A DNA stretch of 64,000 nucleotides from Schumannella soli (GCF_006517435.1 NZ_VHQG01000004.1:372001-436000); one strand, 5' to 3'; shown: positions 24,701 through 32,685, counted from the stretch's first letter. Notes: generated by a model from the letters alone, not told the origin. Translations and numbers: made by a program.

Positions 24701-26793
24701 TGCTCGGGCGCGCCGAGCTGCGCGAGCTGCTGGACGAGAAGGTCATCGGGCAGACCGAGTCCGAGCTGCAGCGGCTCGCCGACGACCGCAAGGTCAAAGA
24801 CGCCGAGGGACTCATCGATCTGCTGCGGCTGCTCGGGCCGCTGACGACCGCGGAGCTGGCCGCGCGGACGCGGGCACCGGAGGCGGACGACGGCGAGAGC
24901 GGATCCGACTCTGGCTCCGGCGCTTCCGGCGGCAGCGGCGGCGGGCTGGATGCCGCGGGCATCGAGTCCGCGATGGTCGCCTTCGCCCGGGCGAACCGCG
25001 TGATCCGCGCCGGCATCGCGGGCGAGGAGCGCTGGGCCGGCGTCGAAGACGCCGCCCGCCTGCGCGACGCGATCGGCGTGCCGCTGCCGATCGGGGTGCC
25101 GAGCGCCTTCCTCGACCCGGTGCCCGATCCCGTCGGCGACCTGGTCAGCCGTTACGCGCGCACCCACGGTCCCTTCACGGTCGCCGAGGCGGCGGCCCGC
25201 CTCGGGCTCGGCGTCGCCGTCGTGCTGGATGCGCTGCGTCGTCTCGGCGCCGATCGCCGCGTGGCCGAGGGCGAGTTCCGTCCGGGCGCGAGCGGAACCG
25301 AGTGGGTCGACGCCGAGGTGCTGCGCCGCCTGCGCAGCCGCTCGCTGGCGGCGCTGCGGCAGGAGGTCGAGCCGGTCGCGCAGGACGCGCTCGCGCGATT
25401 CCTGCCCGAGTGGCAGCACATCGGCCGCCGCGGTTCCGGGGCGTCCGGCGGACTGCGCGGAATCGACGGGCTCGTGCAGGCCATCGATCAGCTGGCCGGC
25501 GTCGCACTGCCCGCCTCCGCGTGGGAGAGTCTCGTGCTGCCGGCGCGGGTGCGCGACTACACGCCCGCCTGGCTCGACGAGCTGACGACGACGGGCGAGG
25601 TCGTCTGGTCGGGCAAGGGCGAGCTCTCGGGCGGCGACGGATGGGTGGCCTTCCACCTCGCCGACACGGCTCCGCTCACGCTGGCCGAACCCGGCGAGTT
25701 CGACCGCACGCCGCTGCACGACCGGCTGCAGGAGATCCTCGTGATGGGCGGGGCGTATTTCTTCCGTCAACTCGCGACCGCGGTCGGGCCGATCGACGGG
25801 CAGCCGGTCGACGACAAGGATCTGGCGACGGCGCTCTGGGACCTCGTCTGGGCCGGGATCGTCGGCAACGACACCGTCGCCCCGCTGCGCGCGCGGCTCG
25901 GCGCGAGTCCGGTGCGCTCGCGCTCCGCGCCCCGCGCGCGCGGCTACCGGGGGCGCTCGAAGTACGGCGCCGCCCGCGCGGCCGCGGCGGCGATCGCGAT
26001 GACGGCGCCGCCGACGCTGAGCGGGCGGTGGAGTCTGCTGCCCGCGGCCGAATCCGACAGCACCATCCGGGCCACCGCGATCGCCGAGCAGCTGCTCGAG
26101 CGGCACGGCGTCGTGACGCGCGGCGCGGTCGCCGCCGAAGGCGTGCGCGGCGGCTTCAGCACGGCGTACCGCGTGCTGTCGAGCCTGGAGGAGACCGGGC
26201 GCGTGCGCCGCGGCTACTTCGTCGAGCAGCTCGGCGCGGCCCAGTTCGCGACCCCGGCGACCGTCGACCGGCTGCGCAGCTTCAGCCGCGATCCCGATGA
26301 CGAGACGCCGCCGAGCGCCGTCGTGCTCGCCGCGACCGACCCGGCGAACGCCTACGGCGCCGCCCTCGCCTGGCCCGAGGGGCACACGAACCACCGCCCG
26401 GGTCGCAAGGCCGGGGCGATGGTCGTGCTGGTGGATGGACGGCTCGCGATCTACGTCGAGCGCGGCGGCAAGACGGTGCTCACCTTCGGGCTGCCGACCT
26501 CGGCGGGACCGGCCTCCGCGCGCGGATCCGCCTCCGGATCCGCCTCCGCCTCCGCCTCCGCCTCCGCCGACGCGGATGTCACGTCCGGCGCGTCGGCGTC
26601 GAGCACCGCCGACGCCGACACGTCACGCCTCACGGTCGCCGCGCACGCGCTGGCCGACACGATCCGCGCCGCGGGCGGCACCCTGCGCGTCGAGAAGATC
26701 GACGGCGACTTCGCCGTCGGCACGCCTCTCGGCGACGCCCTCGGGGCCGCCGGCTTCGCGACCACGCCGCAGGGCCTGCGGCTGCGCGCATGA
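21769..26793 (+). CDS. lhr: Lhr-type large superfamily 2 ATP-dependent helicase
   Basis: A 1674-residue helicase of the Lhr family, a 3'-5' translocase active on RNA:DNA hybrids and linked to DNA repair. Domain order: RecA1 with Walker A APTGSGKTLSAFLW and DEVH (VILDEVHAV), SAT (GLSATVRPREEV), RecA2 with SLELGIDMGAVDLV and QRIGRAGHQVG, then the winged-helix and Lhr-core region (ALGATSWRIEEI, RPELGRAIGAF-like text) and the long C-terminal domain. There is an Ala/Glu-rich low-complexity insertion of about 95 residues in RecA2 (roughly 330-425) and a Ser-Ala repeat near the C-terminus. ATG 21769 has AGGA at good spacing. A Nei2-type glycosylase follows 39 bases downstream, a pairing consistent with DNA repair. 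Confidence 0.95.
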   Translation: MPEKREPADADRVAVLDRFSPATRTWFAGAFRSPTAAQAGAWTAISSGSNALVVAPTGSGKTLSAFLWSLDRLASSPPPEDRRHRTRVLYISPLKALGVDVERNLRAPLVGITQTAKRLGETPPTITVGVRSGDTTSADRRLLQREPPDILITTPESLFLMLTSAARETLTQVDTVILDEVHAVAATKRGAHLAVSLERLDALLEKPAQRIGLSATVRPREEVARFLGGTAPVEIVAPPIEKTFDLSVVVPVEDMTELGVRSADPVDAGPGEADETGLQSAGSIWPHVDARIVDEVLAHRSTIVFANSRRLAERLTARLNEVYEERLAAAAGAAECEAGSADRPGDAESGADADPVPAGVAVAEAAAAVEARSRAAAEVRTRAASVSTSRRFPAEAVGGSGVTGASTQLAPGQSVGELGDDGPVLARAHHGSVSKEQRAVIEDDLKSGRLRCVVATSSLELGIDMGAVDLVIQVESPPSVASGLQRIGRAGHQVGEISTGVMFPKHRADLLHTTVAAERMRTGLIEALQVPQNPLDILAQQTVAATALDELDVEEWFETVRRSAPFATLPRSAYEATLDLLSGRYPSDEFAELRPRIVWDRVAGTITGRPGAQRLAVTSGGTIPDRGLFGVFIVGTEDGARRVGELDEEMVYESRVGDVFALGATSWRIEEITSDRVLVSPAFGQPGRVPFWKGDGLGRPAELGRAIGAFTAELAAESSGGLSSRLDEAGLDDWAVGNLRAFVAEQKQHTGTVPTDKTLLVERFRDELGDWRLVLHSPYGMPVHAPWALAVTARIRERLGVDGSAMAGDDGIVVRLPDTDADPPGAELFVFEHDELEQLVTDEVGGSALFAARFRECAARALLLPRYNPGRRSPLWQQRQRSAQLLEVARKYPSFPIILETVREVLQDVYDLPSLATLTNDIAQRRVRLVEVQTESPSPFARTLLFGYVAAFMYEGDSPLAERRAAALSLDPSLLAELLGRAELRELLDEKVIGQTESELQRLADDRKVKDAEGLIDLLRLLGPLTTAELAARTRAPEADDGESGSDSGSGASGGSGGGLDAAGIESAMVAFARANRVIRAGIAGEERWAGVEDAARLRDAIGVPLPIGVPSAFLDPVPDPVGDLVSRYARTHGPFTVAEAAARLGLGVAVVLDALRRLGADRRVAEGEFRPGASGTEWVDAEVLRRLRSRSLAALRQEVEPVAQDALARFLPEWQHIGRRGSGASGGLRGIDGLVQAIDQLAGVALPASAWESLVLPARVRDYTPAWLDELTTTGEVVWSGKGELSGGDGWVAFHLADTAPLTLAEPGEFDRTPLHDRLQEILVMGGAYFFRQLATAVGPIDGQPVDDKDLATALWDLVWAGIVGNDTVAPLRARLGASPVRSRSAPRARGYRGRSKYGAARAAAAAIAMTAPPTLSGRWSLLPAAESDSTIRATAIAEQLLERHGVVTRGAVAAEGVRGGFSTAYRVLSSLEETGRVRRGYFVEQLGAAQFATPATVDRLRSFSRDPDDETPPSAVVLAATDPANAYGAALAWPEGHTNHRPGRKAGAMVVLVDGRLAIYVERGGKTVLTFGLPTSAGPASARGSASGSASASASASADADVTSGASASSTADADTSRLTVAAHALADTIRAAGGTLRVEKIDGDFAVGTPLGDALGAAGFATTPQGLRLRA
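26525..26566 (+). repeat. Hexanucleotide (GCCTCC/GGATCC-type) repeat encoding Ser-Ala in Lhr
   Basis: About seven consecutive 6-base units of the type SCCTCC, coding alternating Ser and Ala/Gly in a linker near the Lhr C-terminus. In-frame length variation is possible. Confidence 0.7.
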
Positions 26794-26832
26794 GCCGCCT
26801 CGGCGGATGCCGCCTGGGCGTCGGAGGCCGCG

Positions 26833-27612
26833 ATGCCCGAGGGTGACACCGTCTTCCGCGCCGCACGCGAGCAGAACCGCGCCCTCGCCGGACAGATCCT
26901 GACCGCATCCGACTTCCGAGTCCCCCGGTTCGCGACGGCCGACCTCAGCGGCGAGACCGTGCACGAGGTCGTCGCCCGCGGCAAGCACCTGCTGCACCGC
27001 ATCGGCGACTACACGCTGCACACCCACCTCAAGATGGAGGGCATCTGGCGGGTGTACCGGCACGGCGAGAAATGGCAGCGTCCGGCGCGCCAGGCCCGCG
27101 TCATCCTCAGCACCGCCGACCTCCAGTCAGTGGGCTTCGCGCTCGGCATCACCGAGCTGATCCGCCGCGACGACGAAGACGCGACGGTCGGCTACCTCGG
27201 ACCCGACCTGCTGGGCCCCGACTGGGACGCCGCCGTCGCCGAGCAGAACCTGCGCGCCGACGCCGCACGTCCCGCCTTCGTCGCCGTGCTCGACCAGCGC
27301 AACCTCGCCGGTCTCGGCAACGTCTACGCGAACGAGCTGCTGTTCCTGCGCGGCATCGACCCGCATCGGCCGATGGGCGAGGTGGATGGTCTGCCCGGCC
27401 TCATCGACCTCGCCCATCGCCTGATCACGGTGAACCGCGACCGCCAGGAGCGCGTGACCACGGGCGACATGCGCCCGGGCCGGCGCACCTGGGTCTACGG
27501 CCGCCGCGGTCGCCCCTGCCTGCGCTGCGGAACCCGCATCCGGCAGGGCGAGCTCGGCGCCGACGAGCTCACCGAGCGCGTCGTCTACTGGTGCCCGCGC
27601 TGCCAGACCTGA
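26833..27612 (+). CDS. Fpg/Nei-family DNA glycosylase (Nei2-like)
   Basis: A 259-residue bifunctional DNA glycosylase/AP lyase for oxidised bases. The chain starts MPEGDTVFRAAREQNRALAGQ: Pro2 is the catalytic nucleophile after Met removal and Glu3 the general acid. Further family marks are ARGKHLLH (conserved Lys), LHTHLKMEG, the helix-two-turn-helix (LAGLGNVYANELLFLRGIDP) and a C-terminal zinc finger CLRCG...CPRC. The HLKMEG and Nei-type start resemble actinobacterial Nei2 (endonuclease VIII-like). It lies 39 bases after lhr and may share its transcript. Confidence 0.92.
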   Translation: MPEGDTVFRAAREQNRALAGQILTASDFRVPRFATADLSGETVHEVVARGKHLLHRIGDYTLHTHLKMEGIWRVYRHGEKWQRPARQARVILSTADLQSVGFALGITELIRRDDEDATVGYLGPDLLGPDWDAAVAEQNLRADAARPAFVAVLDQRNLAGLGNVYANELLFLRGIDPHRPMGEVDGLPGLIDLAHRLITVNRDRQERVTTGDMRPGRRTWVYGRRGRPCLRCGTRIRQGELGADELTERVVYWCPRCQT

Positions 27613-27636
27613 CGTCCCGCTCAGGGCACGGATCGA

Positions 27637-27652
27637 AGCCCGAGTCCGGGCT
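27637..27652. terminator. Hairpin between convergent nei2-like and metY genes
   Basis: Stem AGCCCG-AGTC-CGGGCT in the 45-base gap between the two stop codons. Confidence 0.45.
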
Positions 27653-27657
27653 CGCAC

Positions 27658-28980
27658 TCAGGCCAGGGCCTGCTCCAGGTCAGCGATGAGGTCACGCACG
27701 TCCTCGGTACCGACCGAGAGGCGGATGAGCCCGGGGACGATCCCGAGTCGCCGGTTCAGCTCCCCGTCGAAGGACAGGTGCGTCGTGGTCGCCGGATGCA
27801 GCGCCATCGAGCGCACGTCGCCGATGTTCGTCATGTGGCTGATCAGCCGCAGCCGCTCGAGCACGCGCGCCGCGCCCGCTTCGCCGCCACCGACCGTGAA
27901 CGCGAACACCGAGCCGGTGCGTCCGCCGTACAGCCGCTGCGCGAGCTCGTGGCGGGCATCCCCCGGCTGGCCGGCGTAGTCGACCGACACGACACGAGGA
28001 TGCGCGCGCAGCCACTCCACGATCGTCGCCGTGCTCGCGAGGTGGCGCTCCATGCGCAGCGACAGCGTCTCGATGCCCTGCGCGACGAGGAAGGCGTTGA
28101 ACGGCGACAGCGACGGCCCGATGTCGTTCACGACGGCCTCGCGGGTCGTGACGGCGTAGGCGCGGCGCCCCGCCCGCTCGAGCGAGGAGCGGCGCCCGCC
28201 CGGCGCCGTGGTGATGAGCGGATACGGGCGTGACGCGTTCGCCCAGTCGAAGGCGCCGCCGTCGACGATCGCCCCGGAGATGACGGCGCCGTGCCCCGTG
28301 AGGAACTTCGTCGACGAGTGCACGACCACGTGGGCGCCGTGCTCGAAGGGCCGGATCAGGTACGGCGACGCGATCGTGTTGTCGACGATGAGCGGCAGCC
28401 CGTGCCGCTCGGCGACGCGCGCGAGCAGCGGGATGTCGACGATGTCGTTCTTCGGGTTCGGGATCGTCTCGGTGAAGATCGCCTTCGTGGCGGGCGTGAT
28501 CGCGGCATCCCAGGCGGCCTCGTCGTCCGGGTCCCAGACGTAGTCGACGCCGACGCCCATGCGCGCGAAGCTGCGGCCGAAGAGGATGCGCGTCCCGCTG
28601 TAGATGCTCGCGCTCGAGACGAAGCGGTCGCCCGACTGCACGAGGGCGAACAGCGCGGCGGTGATCGCCGCCTGACCGGAGGAGACCAGGATCGTGTCGA
28701 CGCCGCCCTCGAGCGAGCTGATGCGCTGCTCGGCGACGCGACCGGTCGGGTTGACCTGACGCGAGTAGATGAGCCCGTCGTTCTCGGCCGAGAAGCGGCC
28801 CTTGGCGTCCTCGAGCGAGTCGAACCAGTAGCCGGCGGTGAGCGTGATCGGCGGGATGCGCGCCCCGGCGACGGTGTCGCGGTACTCGCCGGCGTGCACC
28901 TGGCGGGTGTCGAAGCGCCACTCGGGCACGGCGTCGGCGGCGCGATCGTCGGTCGTCGGGTCGGCCGCAGCGTCGGTCAT
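27658..28980 (-). CDS. metY: O-acetylhomoserine sulfhydrylase family (MetY-like) PLP enzyme
   Basis: A 440-residue Cys/Met-metabolism PLP enzyme. It joins sulfide (or a thiol) to O-acetylhomoserine, making homocysteine. Key text: TRQVHAGEYRDTVAGARIPPI, IYSRQVNPTGRVAEQRISSLEGG, DNTIASPYLIRPFEHGAH, and the PLP Lys225 in VVHSSTKFLTGHG. Length and the insert before the C-terminal domain (SHMTNIGDVRSMALHPATTTH) fit MetY rather than MetB. ATG 28980 overlaps the stop of the MalY-like gene by 4 bases (ATGA), so both are made from one mRNA. Confidence 0.9.
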   Translation of the reverse strand: MTDAAADPTTDDRAADAVPEWRFDTRQVHAGEYRDTVAGARIPPITLTAGYWFDSLEDAKGRFSAENDGLIYSRQVNPTGRVAEQRISSLEGGVDTILVSSGQAAITAALFALVQSGDRFVSSASIYSGTRILFGRSFARMGVGVDYVWDPDDEAAWDAAITPATKAIFTETIPNPKNDIVDIPLLARVAERHGLPLIVDNTIASPYLIRPFEHGAHVVVHSSTKFLTGHGAVISGAIVDGGAFDWANASRPYPLITTAPGGRRSSLERAGRRAYAVTTREAVVNDIGPSLSPFNAFLVAQGIETLSLRMERHLASTATIVEWLRAHPRVVSVDYAGQPGDARHELAQRLYGGRTGSVFAFTVGGGEAGAARVLERLRLISHMTNIGDVRSMALHPATTTHLSFDGELNRRLGIVPGLIRLSVGTEDVRDLIADLEQALA

Positions 28981-30230
28981 CGGGTCTCCTGAGTGGGGAT
29001 GCGGGTCGGGCCCGAGGCGGAGGCTGCGGGGCGGGAAGTCCGCTGGTGCCGGCGAACCGCATCCGCGATCGCGATCACGGCCTGCTCGAGGATCGGAGCC
29101 GGCATCGCGAACACGAGTCGGGCCCAGCCGGCGAAGTCGCGCCCGCAGAGCGCCCCGTCGGTGAGGGTGACGCCGGCCTCATCGCGCAGGAAGTCGGCGA
29201 GCGGCAGCGGCAGGCCGAGGTCGCGCAGGTCGAGCCAGGCGATGTAGGTCGCGTCGGGCACACGGTAGCCGACCTCGGGCAGATGCTCGGCGAGCAGTTC
29301 GGCGAGCAGCCGCCGGTTTCCGTCGAGGTAGTCGACGACCTCGCCCAGCCACGCGCGGCCGTCGCGATAGGCGGCGGTCGTGGCGATCACGCCGGGCGTC
29401 GCCGCCCCGTGCATGACCGCGAAGCCGAAGCGCTGGTACGCCGCCTCGTCCTCATCGTTCGAGGTGATGAGCTGCGCGGTCTTGAGGCCGGGGATGTTCC
29501 ACGCCTTCGAGGCGCTCGTGCCGGTGATCGTGTGGCGGGCGGCGGCATCCGAGATCGAGGCGTAGGGGATGTGCTGCTGCCCCGGGTAGATCAGCGGCGC
29601 GTGGATCTCGTCGGCGAAGACGCGCCCGCCGTGCCGCTCGACGACCTCGCTGATCGCGAGCAGCTCGTCACGGCTGAGCACGACGCCGGTCGGGTTGTGC
29701 GGATTGCACAGCACGAGGGTGCCGGCGCCGGCGGCGAAGGCCGCGTCGATCGCCTCGAGGTCGTGCTGCCAGCGGCCGTCACGCACGACGCCGTCGACCT
29801 GGATCACCTCGCGGCCGAGCGTCGGCGGGTAGGTGAGGAAGGGCATGTAGGCGGGCGTCGGCACGATCACGGCCGAGCCGGGGGCGCTGAAGTCGCGGAT
29901 GACGACGCCGAGCGCGGTCATGACATCGGAGACGTGGTGGATGCGGTGCGCATCCACTCGCCAGCCGGAGCTGTCGGCCAGGTAGTCGGACGTCGCGGCG
30001 GCCATCTCGTGTGCGCTCGACGGCGAGAGGTAGCCGAGCACGCCGGCCTCGATCGCATCGTGGAGCGCCGCGGTGACGGCGGGGGCGGTGCCGAAGTCCA
30101 TCTCGGCGACCCAGGCGCCGATCGTGTCGGGGTGCAGGCTCCACTTGCGGCTCGTCGGCGTGACGAGGCGGTCGCGCGGGATGCTGTCGAAGGGGCTCGC
30201 CGGGCGGGTGCGGCGGCTCAGTCCTGACAT
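28977..30230 (-). CDS. MalY/PatB-type aminotransferase-fold beta C-S lyase
   Basis: A 417-residue fold-type I PLP protein of the MalY/PatB group, which cleave cystathionine or cysteine S-conjugates to pyruvate, ammonia and a thiol. Recognised by KWSLHPDTIGAWVAEMDFGTAP near the start, PTPAYMPFLTYPP, NPHNPTG, FADEIHAPLIYPG and the PLP Lys242 in TGTSASKAWNIPGLK. Overlap with metY suggests joint operation in trans-sulfuration or thiol release followed by re-assimilation. ATG at 30230; the frame runs further upstream without domain content. Confidence 0.88.
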   Translation of the reverse strand: MSGLSRRTRPASPFDSIPRDRLVTPTSRKWSLHPDTIGAWVAEMDFGTAPAVTAALHDAIEAGVLGYLSPSSAHEMAAATSDYLADSSGWRVDAHRIHHVSDVMTALGVVIRDFSAPGSAVIVPTPAYMPFLTYPPTLGREVIQVDGVVRDGRWQHDLEAIDAAFAAGAGTLVLCNPHNPTGVVLSRDELLAISEVVERHGGRVFADEIHAPLIYPGQQHIPYASISDAAARHTITGTSASKAWNIPGLKTAQLITSNDEDEAAYQRFGFAVMHGAATPGVIATTAAYRDGRAWLGEVVDYLDGNRRLLAELLAEHLPEVGYRVPDATYIAWLDLRDLGLPLPLADFLRDEAGVTLTDGALCGRDFAGWARLVFAMPAPILEQAVIAIADAVRRHQRTSRPAASASGPTRIPTQETR

Positions 30231-30421
30231 CGCCGCGCCTGTCCGGTCGGGAGGTCGGTGCTGCGATGGCCGAGGGCGAGCGGGATGCGGCGGCGAGCGC
30301 GGGGGCGGGAACGCACGAGCATCACCGCAGGCTAGCCCGGGCCGCGCCCTCGGCTGCCGACGCGGGTAACACGGCGTCACCGCCTCGACCGGGCACGCGC
30401 ACGGATGCGGATGCGCGGTGC

Positions 30422-31360
30422 TCAGGCCGCGGCGGGCACGACGGCCGCCGGGTCGGGCGGGGTGACCGGGGTCTCGCCACCGGTGCCGCCGGTGCCGCCG
30501 GTGCCGCCGGTGCTGTCGCCCGGGGTCGTGCCGCCGCCGGTGTCGCCGGGGGTCGTCCCGCCGCCGGTGCCGCCCGGCGTGCCGGTGCCGCCCGTGCCGC
30601 CCGTGTCGCCGGGTGTTCCCGTGGATCCGCCGGATCCCGTGGCGCCCGAGCCCGAGCCGGTGCCGCCGTCTCCGGTCGATCCGCCGCCCGTGCCCGTGCC
30701 GCCCGTACCGGTTCCGCCCGTACCGGTTCCGCTGGATCCGGTTCCGCCGGATCCGGTTCCGCCGGATCCGGTGCCCGTGCCGCCGGATCCCGTGCCGCCC
30801 GTGCCCGGCGCGGTCGTCGACGGGGCGCTCGGCCGGGTCGACGGGGTCGTTCCCGCAGCCGCCCCGGCGCCGCCGGCGCCCGCGGAGCCGCCGCGGTTCG
30901 ACCCGGCGGCATCGCGGGATCCGCCTCCGCCCGCTCCGCCACCCCAGGGCACCCCGGGCCAGATCGGCGCGGTGAGTCCGGGGATCGCCGGCAGATCGCC
31001 CGGCGCGGGCAGCACGCCGGGGATCGCGCTCTCGCTGCCGGTCGCCGCCTCGACGCTCCCGCCGGCGACGCCCTGCGACGGCGAGGCCGTGATGCGCGGG
31101 GCGCTGCCGGGTCCGAGCGCCGCCATGGCGGCGCCGCTGCCGAGCAGCAGCGTGGCCGCGAGGGCCGTCGAGAACACGAGAGGACGCGAGCGTCGACGCC
31201 GCCAGCCGAGCGGCACGGGCCCGCCGCCGACGCCCTGGTCGCCCGCGGCGATGCGGTCGAGCAGCAGCTCGCGACGTGGCTCGAGGTCGGCGGTGTCGCC
31301 GATCGCCGAGCCGGCAGCGGCGAGCGCGCGCCGCAGGTGCTCGTCGTTGCTGACGATCAT
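30422..31360 (-). CDS. Anti-sigma-like single-pass membrane protein with Gly/Thr-rich extracytoplasmic stalk
   Basis: A 312-residue protein: about 60 cytosolic residues (DEHLRRALAAAGSAIGDTADLEPRRELLLDRIAAG), one transmembrane helix at about 60-82 (LVFSTALAATLLLGSGAAMAAL), then an extracytoplasmic region that from about residue 165 is almost only Gly, Thr, Ser, Pro and Asp in GTGG-type repeats. Its ATG overlaps the stop of the sigma-factor-like gene (ATGA), the usual arrangement for a cognate anti-sigma factor, but I see no zinc HxxxCxxC motif, so that role is inferred from position. The tail could span the cell wall. Confidence 0.6.
   Translation of the reverse strand: MIVSNDEHLRRALAAAGSAIGDTADLEPRRELLLDRIAAGDQGVGGGPVPLGWRRRRSRPLVFSTALAATLLLGSGAAMAALGPGSAPRITASPSQGVAGGSVEAATGSESAIPGVLPAPGDLPAIPGLTAPIWPGVPWGGGAGGGGSRDAAGSNRGGSAGAGGAGAAAGTTPSTRPSAPSTTAPGTGGTGSGGTGTGSGGTGSGGTGSSGTGTGGTGTGGTGTGGGSTGDGGTGSGSGATGSGGSTGTPGDTGGTGGTGTPGGTGGGTTPGDTGGGTTPGDSTGGTGGTGGTGGETPVTPPDPAAVVPAAA
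30476..30800 (-). repeat. Degenerate GTGG-coding repeat tract
   Basis: Repeated 9- to 15-base units such as CCGGTGCCG and CCGGATCCGGTT within the membrane-protein gene. They keep the reading frame and encode Gly-Thr-Gly-Gly and Gly-Ser-Gly. The tract resembles an array at first sight but is coding. Confidence 0.75.
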
Positions 31361-32079
31361 GCCGCGACCTCACTCGGTGATCGACCGTCGGATGCGGGGG
31401 CGGCGGTCGGGTCGACAGCGGGGTCCGCGGCCGAGCGGGCGGTCTCGTCGGGTGTCGGGGCGGCGGCCGCGGCGGAGGTCGCCCGAGGCGGGAACACCGC
31501 CGCGCGCATGCGCTGGAGCTCCTGCGAGACGACCGCGGCCGGCACCCCGATCCCCTCGCCGATCCGCTCGATCGAGAGCCCGAGCTGGTAGCTGAGCACG
31601 CCGACCTGACGGGCTCGCAGCGGCAGGCCGCGCATCCGCTGCAGCATCCGCGACTGGATGACGAGAGCGGGGTCGGCGGCATCCGCCGGGTCGGTGTCGG
31701 CGCGGGTGGTCGCTGACGGCGCCGTGGTCTCTGCGGGCGCAGTGGTCTCTGACGGCGCCGTGGTCGCTGCGAGCGCGGCGCTCTCCGTGGTCGCGACGGG
31801 CTCGGCGGGCTCCTTCCGGACCTCCCCGTGCCGCTCAGCCCGGCGCTGTTCGCGCGCCAGCTTCTCGGCCCGCTCGCTGGCGACCACGACGACCCAGGCG
31901 ATGCGGTTCTCGATGACCCGAGCGGGAGGGCGCTGCACGAGCCCGACGAGCACGTCCTCCACGGCCTGGCGGGCGAGCTCGCGGTCGCCCGAGATCACGC
32001 CGACGGCGCTGACGGCCCGACGGAAGTCGGCGTCGAGGAACTCGTCGAAGTCGAGGGTGGTGAACGCGGGCACGGGCAT
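31357..32079 (-). CDS. Atypical ECF sigma-70-like factor
   Basis: A 240-residue protein with an N-terminal sigma region 2-like part (FDEFLDADFRRAVSAVGVISGDRELARQAVEDVLVGLVQRP, residues 11-51; typical ECF text is FxxFxxxxxxxLxRxAxxLxGDxxxAEDxVQEx) and a C-terminal region 4-like helix-turn-helix (LPLRARQVGVLSYQLGLSIERIGEGIGVPAAVVSQELQRM, about 152-191). The linker (about 90-140) is a Thr/Ala-rich repeat, odd for a cytosolic sigma factor. Promoter-binding residues are poorly conserved, so it may be specialised or degenerate. It is followed, with ATGA overlap, by a membrane partner. Confidence 0.6.
   Translation of the reverse strand: MPVPAFTTLDFDEFLDADFRRAVSAVGVISGDRELARQAVEDVLVGLVQRPPARVIENRIAWVVVVASERAEKLAREQRRAERHGEVRKEPAEPVATTESAALAATTAPSETTAPAETTAPSATTRADTDPADAADPALVIQSRMLQRMRGLPLRARQVGVLSYQLGLSIERIGEGIGVPAAVVSQELQRMRAAVFPPRATSAAAAAPTPDETARSAADPAVDPTAAPASDGRSPSEVAA
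31706..31777 (-). repeat. Four 18-bp tandem units in the sigma-like gene
   Basis: Four units of 18 bases beginning GTGGTC (31706, 31724, 31742, 31760), coding the six-residue pattern ETTAPS/A on the minus strand in the linker between sigma regions 2 and 4. Confidence 0.8.
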
Positions 32080-32259
32080 CCTTCTGGCCCGGCCGCATTC
32101 GGGTCGCCTCCGGGATGAGTGCATCGTGCCCCCTGTTCGGGGGTGCAGGCAAGTCGGATGAGCGAATATCACCCCGAACGTTTTCGTCGAGGCGCGGGCC
32201 GGGGAGCGCGCGGGTCCTGACGACGAGCTCACGTCGGCGGTGGATGCGAGACTCGCCGC

Positions 32260-32559
32260 ATGGAGTTCGAGTTCGAGGCGCAGCTCTGGCGCTGGGAGGT
32301 GCGGCGCGAGGACTGGGGCTTCGTGAGCGTGCCGCCCGAGGCGTCCGAGGAGATCCGGGAGCTCGCCGAGGTGCTGCCGCCGCGCGGCTTCGGCTCGATC
32401 CGGGTGGAGGTCATGATCGGCGCGACGCGCTGGCGCACCTCGATCTTCCCCGACGGCGACGACAGCTACTCGCTGCCGATCAAGGCCGCGGTGCGGCGCC
32501 GGCACGGGCTCGAGATCGGCGACACGGCCACGGTGCACCTGACGATCCTCGACGCGTAG
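32260..32559 (+). CDS. DUF1905 domain-containing protein
   Basis: A 99-residue protein comprising one DUF1905 domain (FEFEAQLWRWEVRREDWGFVSVP, RGFGSIRVEVMIGATRWRTSIFPD, YSLPIKAAVRRRHGLEIGDTA). The fold is a small beta-barrel related to AbrB-like swapped hairpins; function unknown. It is often fused to or beside YdeI/OmdA-type proteins, which are not seen here. The stop codon lies inside a 16-bp tandem repeat. Confidence 0.85.
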   Translation: MEFEFEAQLWRWEVRREDWGFVSVPPEASEEIRELAEVLPPRGFGSIRVEVMIGATRWRTSIFPDGDDSYSLPIKAAVRRRHGLEIGDTATVHLTILDA

Positions 32560-32610
32560 TCGGTCCGACGCGTAGTCGGTCCGACGCGCAGCCGGTCCGA
32601 CGCGGGTCCG
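32552..32610 (+). repeat. 16-bp tandem repeat across a stop codon
   Basis: Units ACGCGTAGTCGGTCCG at 32552 and 32568 are identical, the third at 32584 has two changes, and a fourth is partial. Unit 1 carries the TAG stop of the DUF1905 gene. Confidence 0.85.
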
Positions 32611-32685
32611 ATCCCGACGCTGCGCCGACCCCGCTGCGAGGCCGTCCCCGACCCCGACGCCGTCGGCCCCGTCGCGCCCCGAGGA

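Noticed and set aside
21607-26394. 1595-codon open frame on the minus strand opposite lhr
   Set aside because: Antisense shadow of the Lhr gene; no recognisable domain and typical complement-frame composition.
30476-30800. Array-like repeats that might be a CRISPR
   Set aside because: Units are 9-15 bases, have no unique spacers, and lie in frame within a Gly/Thr-rich protein; no cas gene is present.
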